DNA of 59,015 bases from Clostridiales bacterium (lineage in GTDB: Bacteria > Bacillota > Clostridia > Oscillospirales > Acutalibacteraceae), in assembly GCA_012839345.1 (NCBI GenBank), contig DUNN01000030.1, forward strand, positions 1-59,015. Reading direction: 5' to 3'. Under the pieces are notes generated by a model that did no database searches, was not told the DNA's origin, and worked only from the letters and a program-made list of their open reading frames with translations. Every line of letters starts with the position of its first letter. Positions within the stretch are counted from its first letter, which is position 1. Below, piece by piece: positions 46,486-55,857 of the stretch. The position numbers and the translations under genes were made by a program.

Positions 46486-47640
46486 TCATAACCCGCCGGC
46501 CAGTCGGAGCACATATTCCCGCGCCGCTGCGTCGGCTTTCAATATATCGTCAACGGATGTCAAAAGATCATCCGGCTGATTCTCCATTGCTCTGCGGACC
46601 AAACTGCCAATTTCGGTAAATCGAATTTTTCCGTTTAAAAACAGCTGAACCGCAACCTCATTGGCCCCATTTGCCGCTGCCGGCGCCAAGCCGCCGCGGC
46701 TGATGGCCTCTTTGCATACCCGCAAACATTCGAACGTTTCATCGTCCGGTTCATAAAAGGTAAGTGTTTTATAATCTGTAAGGCTTAATTGTTTTACAGG
46801 AGATGGAACCCGTTCCGGCCAGGTCAACGCATACTGAATCGGAATGCGCATATCCGGAACACCCATTTGCGCAATAACAGAATGATCCTGATATTCGATC
46901 ATGGAATGAACCACACTTTCCCGGTGTACCACCACATCAATCTGTGAGGGTGGCACATCAAACAGCCAGCGGGCTTCCATAATCTCAAGGCCTTTATTCA
47001 TCATGGTAGCGGAATCAATCGTTATTTTCGCACCCATATTCCAGTTGGGATGTTTCAGCGCCTGTTCCGGTGTAACGGTTTGAAGCTGCTCTCTTTTCCA
47101 GCCGAAAAACGGTCCGCCCGACGCAGTAAGAATCAAACGCTTCAGCGCTTTTTTCTCCGGACATCCCTGCAAACATTGAAAAACAGCAGAATGTTCGCTG
47201 TCCACCGGAAGAATTTTAACGCTGTTTTCCTTTGCGGCTTTCATTACCAGAGCACCGCCGGCCACCAATGTTTCCTTGTTGGCCAGCGCCACGTCTTTAT
47301 TGGCCTGAATCGCAGCCAACGTAGGCTTCAACCCCACCATGCCCACAACCGAGTTTACGACGACATCTGCCGAAGAAACGGAAGCGACTTCACAAAGGCC
47401 GTCCATCCCCTGTACCACTTTCACCGGTAAATCGGCGACGGACTGTTTCAAAGATTTTGCCGCATTTAAGTTAAAAACCGCAACAAGTTGCGGTTTAAAC
47501 TCTCTAATTTGATTTTCCAGCAGTTTCACATTCGCATTTGCGGCTAACGCACAGACAGAAAGGTTTAAATGCCGTACAATGTCAAGCGTCTGCGTGCCAA
47601 TGGAACCGGTGGAGCCCAAAATAGAAATGGAACTTTTCAT
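46486..47640 (-). CDS. dxr: 1-deoxy-D-xylulose-5-phosphate reductoisomerase
   Basis: A 384-residue NADPH-dependent enzyme, step two of the MEP pathway. It has the nucleotide fold ILGSTGSIGTQTLDIV, the active-site VDSEHSAVFQCLQG, LTASGGPFFGW, the KITIDSATMMNKGLEIMEA region and a C-terminal helical domain. It lies between cdsA and rseP as in most Firmicutes. Confidence 0.97.
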   Translation of the reverse strand: MKSSISILGSTGSIGTQTLDIVRHLNLSVCALAANANVKLLENQIREFKPQLVAVFNLNAAKSLKQSVADLPVKVVQGMDGLCEVASVSSADVVVNSVVGMVGLKPTLAAIQANKDVALANKETLVAGGALVMKAAKENSVKILPVDSEHSAVFQCLQGCPEKKALKRLILTASGGPFFGWKREQLQTVTPEQALKHPNWNMGAKITIDSATMMNKGLEIMEARWLFDVPPSQIDVVVHRESVVHSMIEYQDHSVIAQMGVPDMRIPIQYALTWPERVPSPVKQLSLTDYKTLTFYEPDDETFECLRVCKEAISRGGLAPAAANGANEVAVQLFLNGKIRFTEIGSLVRRAMENQPDDLLTSVDDILKADAAAREYVLRLAGGL

Positions 47641-47688
47641 TATTATTCCTCATTCAAAAGATTTATAACCATAAAATCAAGCAGATAG

Positions 47689-48519
47689 CTATCCTTTTAT
47701 AACAATCGGCATGACTTGCACAAGCAGATAAATAAATGGTGCATTGAAAATAACACTGTCGAACCGGTCTAGAATCCCTCCGTGGCCGGGAATCATTTCA
47801 CTGAAATCCTTAATATGGCAGCTGCGTTTAATCAGCGAAAAACTCAAGTCGCCAAGCACAGACATTACCGTGCTGAAAATACCGATAATCAGCAGAGTTT
47901 GATAAAAAACCACAACACTGTTGTGGTAATAAACTGTACCGAACAAATAGCCGAATACCAGCATTGCGGCAATATTCAGTACAAATCCACCAATGACGCC
48001 TTCCACGGTTTTTTTCGGGCTGATATTCGGGCAGAGCTTATGTTTTCCAAACAAACTCCCGCCAACATATCCGCCGGTATCGGCAATCCAAGCCGAAGAA
48101 ATGGCAATAATCACATAGAACATTCCATGGCCGCCGCCTAGCTGCCGGATTTCAAGAATCGTTTCCAGCGCAGTCGGAATCAAGATCGTCATGCTGTAAA
48201 GCACGCCCAATTCACGGAATGTAATAAACTGATGATAAAAAATCAACGCGCCGAACATCACAACCGTATATAAAAAGTACACGGCTTGCAGCAGCAGCAA
48301 ATGTGGATAAATAAAAGGCAGTACTGCAGAAAACAAAATGCTGGGTACCAGCAGGATATAATTTTTCGATAGGCCAAGCGCGGAAATAATCTCATATACC
48401 GACAAAATCGAGATCAGTGCTAAGGCGATATTTAGTGCTAACGGAAAACTGCGATTAAACAGAACAATTGCTGCAAAAAAAATAATGATGGTAGCCGCCG
48501 AGGTGAGCCTGTCTTTCAA
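47689..48519 (-). CDS. cdsA: Phosphatidate cytidylyltransferase
   Basis: A 276-residue integral membrane enzyme making CDP-diacylglycerol for phospholipid synthesis. Several hydrophobic segments precede the family signature near the C-terminus: IKDFSEMIPGHGGILDRFDS with the conserved Asp residues, after the SPKKTVEGVIGGF motif. It starts immediately after uppS ends (no gap), so the two are coupled. Confidence 0.95.
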   Translation of the reverse strand: MKDRLTSAATIIIFFAAIVLFNRSFPLALNIALALISILSVYEIISALGLSKNYILLVPSILFSAVLPFIYPHLLLLQAVYFLYTVVMFGALIFYHQFITFRELGVLYSMTILIPTALETILEIRQLGGGHGMFYVIIAISSAWIADTGGYVGGSLFGKHKLCPNISPKKTVEGVIGGFVLNIAAMLVFGYLFGTVYYHNSVVVFYQTLLIIGIFSTVMSVLGDLSFSLIKRSCHIKDFSEMIPGHGGILDRFDSVIFNAPFIYLLVQVMPIVIKG

Positions 48520-49227
48520 TTAAACCCCTCCAAAGCGTCTGTTTCGATTCGCGTACTCTTTAATAGCCCGGTCCAAATCCTTTGGTTTAAAATCCGGCCA
48601 AAGGATGTCCATAATGACATACTCAGAATATGCGGACTGCCACAGTAAGAAATTAGAAATGCGGTTTTCGCCGCTTGGCCTGATAATCAGGTCAGGGTCC
48701 GGCTGTCCTGCCGTATACAGCTTTTGCGCAAAGGTTTCTTCTGTAATTTGTTCAGGAGTAAGCTTACCGCTTTTTACCTCCTCAGACAATAACCTGGCAG
48801 CACGAGTCAGTTCGGCTCTTCCTCCATAGTTCAAAGCGATATTCAGCACCATGCCGGTATGATTTTTGGAAGCCTCTTCTGTATCCCGAATCAGCTTTTG
48901 CAATTCTTCCGGAAAAGCGGAGGTATCCCCCATGAAAAAAACCTTAATATTTTCATTCAGAAAATCCCGAAGGGCTTCCTGCAAATACTGTTCAAACAAC
49001 TTGATCAGCATTCCGACTTCTTCACGAGGGCGTTTCCAGTTCTCCGTAGAAAAAGCATAAATGGTCAGATATTGTATTCCAATCGAGCTACAGTACCGGA
49101 CAATTTTTTTAAACACATCCGCACCAACCTTGTGACCGGCGGTACGGGGAAGGCCGCGTTTTTTTGCCCAGCGGCCGTTTCCGTCCATAATAATTCCGAT
49201 ATGTCTTGGAAATTGGCTAAATTCCAT
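48520..49227 (-). CDS. uppS: Isoprenyl (undecaprenyl-diphosphate) synthase
   Basis: A 235-residue cis-prenyltransferase making the C55 lipid carrier for cell-wall synthesis. Signatures include HIGIIMDGNGRWAKKRGLPR with the catalytic Asp, YLTIYAFSTENWKRP, and the late RPSGENRISNFLLWQSAYSE. It joins the MEP pathway products (ispG, dxr) to the lipid genes in one operon. Confidence 0.96.
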   Translation of the reverse strand: MEFSQFPRHIGIIMDGNGRWAKKRGLPRTAGHKVGADVFKKIVRYCSSIGIQYLTIYAFSTENWKRPREEVGMLIKLFEQYLQEALRDFLNENIKVFFMGDTSAFPEELQKLIRDTEEASKNHTGMVLNIALNYGGRAELTRAARLLSEEVKSGKLTPEQITEETFAQKLYTAGQPDPDLIIRPSGENRISNFLLWQSAYSEYVIMDILWPDFKPKDLDRAIKEYANRNRRFGGV

Positions 49228-49236
49228 TTTTACTTC

Positions 49237-49791
49237 CTATATTTCCATAATTTCCTTTTGTTTGCGGTCAAAAATCGAGTCGACCTCTTTACAATATTTA
49301 TCGGTCAGATCTTGTGTTTTCTTTTCTGCCTGCTTCAGGTCGTCTTCCGTCAGCTCACCATTTTTCTTCATGCCCTTCAGCTTATCCATGGCGTCGCGAC
49401 GAATATTGCGAATCGCAATGCGGCCTTCTTCCGCCATCTTGCTGATATCTTTTACCAGTTCGCGGCGGCGCTCTTCCGTCAGCTGCGGGAACGTGAGACG
49501 AATCACCTTGCCGTCGGTCTGCGGATTAATGCCGATGTCGGAAGTCTGAATTGCCTTTTCAATGGCGTGGCAAACAGAAATGTCCCACGGCTGAATGGTC
49601 AGGACGCGCGCTTCGGATACAGAAACGGCGGCAAGCTGATTAATGGAAGTCGGCGTTCCGTAATAGTCAACCCGGATTTTGTCCAAAATTGCCGGGTTTG
49701 CACGTCCCGCGCGAACGGTGGAATATTCCTCCGTCAGAGCAGCTACACTCTTTTTCATACGTTCTTCTGCGTGTGCCAGAATTTCTTTCAT
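49237..49791 (-). CDS. frr: Ribosome recycling factor
   Basis: A 184-residue, tRNA-shaped factor that splits terminated ribosomes with EF-G. It has the family start [16 protein letters not shown], the GRANPAILDKIRVDYYGTPT segment, and LTEERRRELVKDISKMAEE with the conserved helices. The start is ATG 49791, which overlaps the pyrH TAA by one base (TAATG). Confidence 0.97.
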   Translation of the reverse strand: MKEILAHAEERMKKSVAALTEEYSTVRAGRANPAILDKIRVDYYGTPTSINQLAAVSVSEARVLTIQPWDISVCHAIEKAIQTSDIGINPQTDGKVIRLTFPQLTEERRRELVKDISKMAEEGRIAIRNIRRDAMDKLKGMKKNGELTEDDLKQAEKKTQDLTDKYCKEVDSIFDRKQKEIMEI

Positions 49792-50504
49792 TACAGTTCC
49801 TCCTTCACAATCGTACCAATCGGTTCCCCACAAACCGCTTTCAAAATATTTTCCGGATGATCAATATTGAAGACTAAAATCGGGATGTTGTTGTCCCTGC
49901 ACAGCGTAGCGGCTGTGCTGTCCATAACCTGCAGATTCTTATTTAATACATCCATAAAGGATAACGAATCAAATTTCACGGCGTTCGCGTTTTTCTTCGG
50001 GTCACAATCGTACACCCCATCCACCATCGTGGCTTTCAGGATAACGTCTGCGTCAATTTCAGCCGCACGCAGTGCTGCAGCCGTATCGGTGGAAAAAAAT
50101 GGGTTACCGGTTCCGCAGCCAAATACCACTACCCTGCCCTTTTCCAGGTGACGCACCGCGCGGTTGCGAATATACGGCTCCGCAATCTGCTGCATGGCAA
50201 TAGCCGTCTGAACACGCACCGGCACACCCAACTGCTCCAGCGCATCCGCTACACCGAGTGCGTTGATGGTGGTTGCAAGCATCCCCATATGGTCGGCTCT
50301 GGTACGGTCCATCTTTCCGCTGCTGCGGCCACGCCAGAAGTTGCCTCCGCCGACAACAATCCCGATTTCCACGCCCATATCCGAGCAAGCTTTAATCGGC
50401 TGACAGATTTTCAGGACGGTATCAAAGTCAATTCCGTGCTGCTGACCACCCGCGAGAGATTCGCCGCTGAGTTTGAGAAGAATCCGTTTATATTTAGGTT
50501 GCAA
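49791..50504 (-). CDS. pyrH: UMP kinase
   Basis: A 237-residue amino-acid-kinase-fold enzyme that phosphorylates UMP. Signatures are [27 protein letters not shown], and the C-terminal [14 protein letters not shown]. The best start is TTG 50504 ([10 protein letters not shown]), six bases after AGGGGTG; GTG 50513 would place the ribosome site inside the gene. It has its own promoter, so pyrH-frr-uppS-cdsA-dxr-rseP-ispG-polC is likely one operon. Confidence 0.95.
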   Translation of the reverse strand: MQPKYKRILLKLSGESLAGGQQHGIDFDTVLKICQPIKACSDMGVEIGIVVGGGNFWRGRSSGKMDRTRADHMGMLATTINALGVADALEQLGVPVRVQTAIAMQQIAEPYIRNRAVRHLEKGRVVVFGCGTGNPFFSTDTAAALRAAEIDADVILKATMVDGVYDCDPKKNANAVKFDSLSFMDVLNKNLQVMDSTAATLCRDNNIPILVFNIDHPENILKAVCGEPIGTIVKEEL

Positions 50505-50532
50505 AATCAACACCCCTATTTTTATTTATTTC

Positions 50533-50561
50533 ATTTTACAATATAGGCTAAATAAAGTAAA
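50533..50561 (-). promoter_or_regulatory. Promoter of the pyrH operon
   Basis: On the minus strand TTTACT (50561-50556) and TAAAAT (50538-50533) are spaced by 17 bases. The stretch 50562-50748 between this promoter and the tsf terminator holds no ORF I can support. Confidence 0.6.
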
Positions 50562-50748
50562 GCCTTTCTTGTGCAATTAACACTATTATTGGCAAGTTTT
50601 ATAGTTTGGTAACAATCGCTTCAAATTTTATTCAACAGCCGTTTAGTGCCCGTCTGCAATGGAAAAATTTCAAAAACGAACAGCCAAAGGCACCCACTTT
50701 TGGATGTTCCAATTTGGCAAACAGCAGCTTTTATTACGGTACCTGCGC

Positions 50749-50782
50749 AAAAAAATAGCGCAGGAAATTTTTCCCGCGCTAT
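50749..50782 (-). terminator. Rho-independent terminator after tsf
   Basis: The stem ATAGCGC (50755-50761) with GCGCTAT (50776-50782) continues into GGAAA/TTTCC. On the minus strand it is followed by seven T's. It ends the rpsB-tsf operon. Confidence 0.87.
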
Positions 50783-50796
50783 CAACCCAAACAGAC

Positions 50797-51711
50797 TTAT
50801 TTAATCATACCGGCAACTTCGTCGGCAAAATTATCTTCGCGCTTCTCCAGGCCCTCGCCCTTTTCAAAACGAACATATTCCGCAATTTTAATGGAACCGC
50901 CGAGCTCTTTCGCGGTCGCATCGGTGTACTGCTGAACGGAAATATTGCCGTCCTTAATATAAGCCTGATCCACAAGGCAAACATCCTTGAAGAACTTGCC
51001 AAGTCTGCCGGCAACAATCTTCTCTGCAATTGCAGCGGGCTTGCCGTCGTTGACAATCTGCTCTTTCAGGATGGATTTCTCATGCTCTACAACATCTGCC
51101 GGAACAGCGTCGCGGTTCAGGTACTGCGGGCTGATGGCCGCAATCTGCATCGCGATATTCTTGGCATACTCCTTGAAGCCTTCCTTCGCGGCAACTTCAG
51201 GAGAAGTTTCGAACTTAACCAGAACGCCGATCTTGCCTTCCGCATGGATATAAGCGGAAACAACGCCTTCCAATCTCTTGAACCGGCGGATTTTGATGTT
51301 TTCGCCGATCACGAGGATCTTTTCTTTCAGAAGAGCGTCAACCGTCTTATCGGAACCGGAAGCGGTGCACTGAAGCAATGCATTCACATCAACCGGATTC
51401 TGCTCCATAACGGTCTGTGCGCACGTGTGAACAAAATTCTGGAATTCTGCGTTCTTAGCAACAAAGTCGGTTTCTGCATTTACTTCAATGTCAACACCGA
51501 CGGTAGAGTCGTCATTTACGGTTGCATATGCAATGCCTTCCGCCGCAATACGGCCGGCCTTTTTGGTCGCTGCAGCCAATCCTCTTTCTCTCAGAAAATC
51601 AATTGCTTTGTCAAAATCACCGTCCGAAGCGGTAAGTGCCTTTTTGCAGTCCATCATTCCGCAGCCGGTCTTCTCACGAAGCTCTGCAACGTCTTTCGCT
51701 GTAAAAGCCAT
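50797..51711 (-). CDS. tsf: Elongation factor Ts
   Basis: A 304-residue nucleotide-exchange factor for EF-Tu. The N-terminal UBA-like part has VAELREKTGCGMMDCKKAL; ADFVAKN-type (ETDFVAKNAEF) and IAMQIAAISPQYL signatures mark the core domain. Its length is normal. It follows rpsB after about 95 bases that hold an imperfect hairpin. Confidence 0.97.
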   Translation of the reverse strand: MAFTAKDVAELREKTGCGMMDCKKALTASDGDFDKAIDFLRERGLAAATKKAGRIAAEGIAYATVNDDSTVGVDIEVNAETDFVAKNAEFQNFVHTCAQTVMEQNPVDVNALLQCTASGSDKTVDALLKEKILVIGENIKIRRFKRLEGVVSAYIHAEGKIGVLVKFETSPEVAAKEGFKEYAKNIAMQIAAISPQYLNRDAVPADVVEHEKSILKEQIVNDGKPAAIAEKIVAGRLGKFFKDVCLVDQAYIKDGNISVQQYTDATAKELGGSIKIAEYVRFEKGEGLEKREDNFADEVAGMIK

Positions 51712-51735
51712 TCTTTATTCCTCCGATTCTATTTC

Positions 51736-51770
51736 AGGGTATCCTGGGTGCAGCCACCCAGAAATACCCT
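51736..51770. repeat. Imperfect hairpin between rpsB and tsf
   Basis: AGGGTAT-CTGGGTG (from 51736) pairs with CACCCAG-ATACCCT (to 51770), with small bulges. No T-run follows on the minus strand. It may reduce or process the transcript between rpsB and tsf. Confidence 0.6.
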
Positions 51771-51806
51771 TATAAATTCGTTATAGTATAATATCGTAAA
51801 AATAGA

Positions 51807-52553
51807 TTATTCCGCGGTTTCTTCTTCGTTTACTTTTTCTGCTTCCGCTTCTTCTGCAGCAGCGCCCATCTGGCCTTCTCTGCCTTCAATGATTGCGTTT
51901 GCCATTGTTGCGGAAATCAGTTTTACCGCACGGATTGCATCGTCGTTGCCGGGGATAACATAATCAATTTCATCCGGGTCGCAGTTGGTATCAACAATTG
52001 CAATAATCGGGATACCGAGCTTTCTGGCTTCCGAAACTGCAATTCTTTCCTTGCGGGGGTCAACAATGAACAAAGCGCCGGGAAGTTGCTTCATATCTTT
52101 GATGCCGCCGAGGAATTTCTCGAGCTTTTCAATTTCAAGACGGAGCTTGATGACTTCTTTCTTCGGAAGAAGGTCAAATGTACCGTCTGCTTCCATATTC
52201 TTCAGCTGATTGAGGCGGTCAATTCTGCGGCGAATGGTGCGGAAGTTTGTAAGCATACCGCCCAGCCAACGTGCGTTAACAAAGAAAGCGCCTGCTCTTT
52301 CCGCTTCTTCTCTTACGGAATCCTGAGCCTGCTTCTTGGTACCGACAAACAGAATCGGCTTGCCTTCAACGGAAAGGTCACGAACAAAATTGTACGCTAC
52401 CTCAAGCTTTTTAACGGTTTTCTGCAGGTCGATGATGTAAATGCCGTTACGCTCGGTGAAGATGTATTCCGCCATTTTCGGGTTCCATCTTCTGGTCTGG
52501 TGGCCGAAATGAACACCGGCCTCCAAAAGTTGTTTCATAGATACTACTGCCAT
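51807..52553 (-). CDS. rpsB: 30S ribosomal protein S2
   Basis: A 248-residue small-subunit protein. The N-terminal [22 protein letters not shown] is diagnostic; the FVGTKKQAQ and [10 protein letters not shown] segments follow. An acidic C-terminal tail ([13 protein letters not shown]) is extended, as in several clostridia. The start is ATG 52553, with AGGAGG upstream; a longer frame to 52706 runs through the promoter and is ignored. Confidence 0.97.
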   Translation of the reverse strand: MAVVSMKQLLEAGVHFGHQTRRWNPKMAEYIFTERNGIYIIDLQKTVKKLEVAYNFVRDLSVEGKPILFVGTKKQAQDSVREEAERAGAFFVNARWLGGMLTNFRTIRRRIDRLNQLKNMEADGTFDLLPKKEVIKLRLEIEKLEKFLGGIKDMKQLPGALFIVDPRKERIAVSEARKLGIPIIAIVDTNCDPDEIDYVIPGNDDAIRAVKLISATMANAIIEGREGQMGAAAEEAEAEKVNEEETAE

Positions 52554-52658
52554 TGATTTATTCCTCCTTGGTTTTTCCTCCGCCGAACCTGAACAGACGA
52601 AACCCTGAAATTCAGAGCACCAAGCCGTCATGATATCGGCGTGTGTTTTGCGGGTAGT

Positions 52659-52687
52659 ATTATACCACAAATAAAAATATAATACAA
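52659..52687 (-). promoter_or_regulatory. Sigma-A type promoter of rpsB-tsf
   Basis: On the minus strand TTGTAT (52687-52682) and TATAAT (52664-52659) are spaced by 17 bases. The leader before rpsB is about 100 bases and could contain an autoregulatory S2 structure, which I did not establish. Confidence 0.7.
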
Positions 52688-52695
52688 GCCCAATT

Positions 52696-52983
52696 TCAAT
52701 CCCCACTGAAAAATCCGCGTACTCGCTTTTTCATAGGACGATACGGTTCATTATAGCATACTAATATGGTATCGTCACCAATTACTTGTATGTCCTGCCA
52801 TTTAATAATGATATCGTCTTCCCTGCCCAGCAATCCGAAAAAACGAAGTCGGCCATAAATCACAATTGAGGTCAGCTTGGCGTTTGTCGTGTCGAATTCT
52901 ACATCGCAAACCGCCCCCAAACGTGTGCCGTCCTTTATGTTAATTACTTCCTTATGACGTAAATCAACGACTCTGCAATTCAC
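52696..52983 (-). CDS. YlmC/YmxH-family PRC-barrel protein
   Basis: A 95-residue protein with the PRC-barrel fold, of the YlmC/YmxH sporulation-linked family. The start [23 protein letters not shown] and [19 protein letters not shown] are typical. The GTG at 52983 lies seven bases after GGAGG, which is better than the ATG at 53022. Its role is unknown; Bacillus relatives are expressed in sporulation. The end lies next to the rpsB promoter. Confidence 0.85.
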   Translation of the reverse strand: MNCRVVDLRHKEVINIKDGTRLGAVCDVEFDTTNAKLTSIVIYGRLRFFGLLGREDDIIIKWQDIQVIGDDTILVCYNEPYRPMKKRVRGFFSGD

Positions 52984-53125
52984 GCTTTCGCCTCCCGTAG
53001 CTATAGTGTTTTTCCCTTTCACGTTAAACCTGGTCGATATCCACCTTAATACTCCGTATCCTGATTAAGAAAACAGCCAATAGATTATATGCCGTTTTTC
53101 GCGGCAATATCATCCGATAAAACAA

Positions 53126-53164
53126 AATAACCCGCCGCAGGGCATGAATCTGCGGCAGGTTATT
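53126..53164 (-). terminator. Rho-independent terminator of the GT39 gene
   Basis: The stem AATAACC-GCCGCAG (53126-53140) pairs with CTGCGGC-GGTTATT (53150-53164) around a nine-base loop. On the minus strand TTTTGTTTTA follows. It overlaps the stop codon of the glycosyltransferase gene. Confidence 0.87.
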
Positions 53165-55283
53165 ATCCAAATTTATATAAGGAGCCTTTTGTCATACCGC
53201 CCATGCCTGGCCGCTGAACATTGGAGGATACCTGGGAGCGATACTCGCTTTCATCGATCAAAACAGCGTTTTCTTTCACATAATTGATTACTTCTGAATT
53301 TCTGCTCCCCCCGCCCATTTGGGATGAAATGAAAAAGTAGGTTATTTTTCCTTCTGAAACGTACAGTTTCAGCTTTTCCAGCGACAAAGAATTATCCGTC
53401 CCTAAAAATCCGCCGTAAGCATAGCATGGCAGCCCCGTATCAATAATGAATTGAGCAACATCGCTGGCCCGCTGGGATACCACCAGGAAACTCCCTTCCT
53501 TATAGTTTTGCACCAAATAATTTTCCAGGCCGGAGCTTCCTCTGTTTCCGCTCGTATTGGTTCCAACCGCGAATCCACGGCTTCCGCTGTTTCCGGAAAG
53601 TTCTGGCCCGGCATACGGCATGGTTGCGTTCGGAACATAAAGGACCGGCGTCAGCGACCAGTAAAGCGGAGCCGCCAACAGGGAAATGGTAAGCGCCGCA
53701 GTGGAAAGATACAAGGCCATCTGCTTTTTCCCAAAGTGATGAAACAGCATTAGAATGAGGCCGATTCCAGCTCCGGCCAGGGTTACGGGCAAAACCCATG
53801 CGGGAAGGTTATTGTAATTCATGAGATAGCGAATTTCCAAGCCAAGATTCGCTGCCAGTACAGCCAGCAGAAAAACCGGACGAATGTAATCTTTCCGCTG
53901 CTCTTTTTTACGCTTGAACCCACGAAACATAACCACAATACCAACGCCGCTCAGCACGGCAATGGCGGGAGCCAACATACTCAGATAATAACGGTGGTAA
54001 AATCCCGCGAAACTGAAAAATACGGCCATTGCAGTCAACCAAAGCATCCAGTAAAGCAATACGCCCTGACTGCTCTCCCTTTTGTGGAACGCCGCTTTAC
54101 TCAGGCATCCGAAAAATCCGAGAAGGGCAAACAACAGCAGCCACGAATTCTGGCCAAACAGATTTGAATTCCACAGACGCAGCGGTGATGCCATACCAAT
54201 TTCGGAGTTTCCCATTCCGCCACTGCCCCTAAAGGGTTCTCTGCCATCCATGCTGCGGCTTTTTCCGTCATCCCCGCGATTGGAAAAATCCGGGCGATCG
54301 GATTTTAATCCCAAATTGGAAGAAGAACCGTCATTCGGCATTTGCGGCGGCGTGCCGTCTTGAGGAACCGCACCGTCTTGCATCTGCGGAGGTGTACCGT
54401 TTTGTGCAGCCTTGCCGCCGTTCATCTGAGGTGGCATACCTTCCGCTCTGCCACCGTCGCCCTGTCCTGCGCCAAAGCCGCCGTCCATACCGCTGCCAAA
54501 CAAGCGCTCCGTACCGTTATGTCCGGTAATCAGTTCCAGCATAGAATTCCTGCTTGTGCTGTCCACATACGGCCGGTTTGACGCCGGGGTCAGTTCCACC
54601 GCAGCCACCCAGGCAAAGGACACACCTAGCATGAGCAAGACGGCGGCAGCCCCGACAAGCAGCCGTTTCCTAAATTTTTGATTTGCAAAAATAAGATAAG
54701 TGACCGCTATGGCGGGAAGAATCATATAAGCCTGCAGCATCTTAATGTTAAAGCCCAGGCCGACAAATACCCCCGCCCACAGCAGATAATGTACTTTTCC
54801 ACTGTCTACGGACCGAAATACAAACCAGGTTGCAAGGAGAAGTACAAAAATCAGCTGCATGTCCATGGTATTGTTGCGGGAAATGACTACCACGGACGGG
54901 GACAAAGCAAAAATCAAGGAGGAAATCAGTCCCGCCGGGCGTCCGAAATATTTTGCTGTTAAAAGATAAATCATTAGGCAGGACAAGGTTCCCGCAATCG
55001 CCTGAGGCAATAAAAATGCCCAGCCGTGGTAACCGAAAATCAGGACAAAAATAGCCTGAATCCACAATCCAAGCGGCGGCTTGTCAACCGACACCATGCC
55101 GGCTGGATCAAAGGATACAAAGAAAAAATTTGAGACGCTCTGCGTCATGCTTTTGATACAAGCCGCATAATATTCGTTCGCCGTACCGTTCTTGGAAATT
55201 GCGTAAAAATTTAATCCAAATGAAAGGATAAGAATCGCACCGAGTATGATGAAATGGTATTGTTCTTTTAATTTACGCTTCAT
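53163..55283 (-). CDS. GT39-family membrane glycosyltransferase (ArnT/YkcB-like)
   Basis: A 706-residue polytopic protein with about 12-13 membrane helices, of the ArnT/PMT-like GT39 superfamily that moves sugars from a polyprenyl-phosphate donor. The first outer loop holds the conserved SVDKPPLGLW (catalytic-type Asp), and ISRNNTMDMQL follows. Between two helix blocks (about residues 270-375) is a low-complexity Gly, Met, Pro, Gln and Asp-rich stretch with three GTPPQM-like units. A C-terminal soluble domain (from about 560) follows. I use ATG 55283, ten bases after GGAGG. Acceptor and sugar are unknown; wall polymer or protein glycosylation is possible. Confidence 0.87.
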   Translation of the reverse strand: MKRKLKEQYHFIILGAILILSFGLNFYAISKNGTANEYYAACIKSMTQSVSNFFFVSFDPAGMVSVDKPPLGLWIQAIFVLIFGYHGWAFLLPQAIAGTLSCLMIYLLTAKYFGRPAGLISSLIFALSPSVVVISRNNTMDMQLIFVLLLATWFVFRSVDSGKVHYLLWAGVFVGLGFNIKMLQAYMILPAIAVTYLIFANQKFRKRLLVGAAAVLLMLGVSFAWVAAVELTPASNRPYVDSTSRNSMLELITGHNGTERLFGSGMDGGFGAGQGDGGRAEGMPPQMNGGKAAQNGTPPQMQDGAVPQDGTPPQMPNDGSSSNLGLKSDRPDFSNRGDDGKSRSMDGREPFRGSGGMGNSEIGMASPLRLWNSNLFGQNSWLLLFALLGFFGCLSKAAFHKRESSQGVLLYWMLWLTAMAVFFSFAGFYHRYYLSMLAPAIAVLSGVGIVVMFRGFKRKKEQRKDYIRPVFLLAVLAANLGLEIRYLMNYNNLPAWVLPVTLAGAGIGLILMLFHHFGKKQMALYLSTAALTISLLAAPLYWSLTPVLYVPNATMPYAGPELSGNSGSRGFAVGTNTSGNRGSSGLENYLVQNYKEGSFLVVSQRASDVAQFIIDTGLPCYAYGGFLGTDNSLSLEKLKLYVSEGKITYFFISSQMGGGSRNSEVINYVKENAVLIDESEYRSQVSSNVQRPGMGGMTKGSLYKFG

Positions 55284-55390
55284 AGATGGATTCCCTCCAT
55301 AACCTATTAAGCGCATTATATTAGCCTTATGTGACAACTAAATGAATTTTATTGCAGGAATTCCGGTATTTCTGTGTGGAAATATTTGTT

Positions 55391-55440
55391 AAAAAGTCAA
55401 GGGTGCTGCAGAAAGGGAAAATCCTTTTTGCAGCACCCTT
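55391..55440 (-). terminator. Strong hairpin between the GT39 gene and the small-ORF locus
   Basis: An 18-base stem (55399-55416 with 55423-55440, one mismatch) and a six-base loop; on the minus strand GACTTTTT follows. It would stop leftward transcription, for example read-through from sigG, before the glycosyltransferase gene. The stretch 55284-55390 holds the GT39 promoter area with TATAAT near 55,310. Confidence 0.75.
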
Positions 55441-55472
55441 GTTATGGAAAACTTAGCTTGCGAGAATCATTA

Positions 55473-55501
55473 TTGACAATAATAATATAAAGTTATATAT
55501 T
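55473..55501 (+). promoter_or_regulatory. Consensus sigma-A promoter of the small-ORF locus
   Basis: TTGACA (55473-55478) and TATATT (55496-55501) are spaced by exactly 17 bases on the plus strand, one of the best promoters in the window. It drives rightwards into 55502-55860, an AT-rich stretch with low GC compared with the neighbours. No long ORF follows; only the two small frames listed next. Confidence 0.75.
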
Positions 55502-55557
55502 TTTTAAAGAATTATTTTAGAGAAATTATTTTTAATACTGAGAGGAGGCTGATTCCC

Positions 55558-55635
55558 ATGGATTGTGTTAGTAGGGTGAAACTTGAAGTTTTATTTATGA
55601 AAACACATAAAAGGAGCTTAAAAAATGAATTATAG
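55558..55635 (+). CDS. Small leader-type ORF, 25 residues
   Basis: Not recognised. ATG 55558 is preceded by the very strong ribosome site GAGAGGAGG at a spacing of about nine bases. The peptide is basic (MDCVSRVKLEVLFMKTHKRS, then a few residues). Its stop lies inside the start region of the next frame (overlap 55625-55635), so the pair could be translationally coupled. A leader peptide or a chance frame behind the ribosome site are both possible. Confidence 0.4.
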   Translation: MDCVSRVKLEVLFMKTHKRSLKNEL

Positions 55636-55767
55636 TAAAAAAGCTTTTATTTTTTGCTAGTTTTAAGTTTATTCTTTTCTTTTTCTGTAGAAGGATTCGC
55701 TGACTGCAGCATAAAAAAGCCATCTAATACAAGAGTAAAGGATTCACTGATATCATATATCATGTGA
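55625..55767 (+). pseudogene. Frameshifted small secreted-peptide gene
   Basis: Not recognised. ATG 55625 follows AAAGGAG eight bases upstream and reads MNYSKKAFIFC then a stop. One extra A in the six-A run at 55637-55642 would move into a frame open to 55767. The product would be about 47 residues: a Lys-containing head, a hydrophobic core (FYFLLVLSLFFSFSV), a small-residue cleavage region (EGFADC) and a short basic tail. That is the layout of a secreted signal, toxin or bacteriocin-like peptide. It may be a sequencing error in a homopolymer, a true mutation, or programmed slippage. Confidence 0.45.
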
Positions 55768-55857
55768 AGATTCGTTATTATTGGCAAATAAATTTATTGA
55801 TAATTAAATTAAAAAAGTTTTATTCAAGTTTAAATAACTATTGATCTATGTACCATG

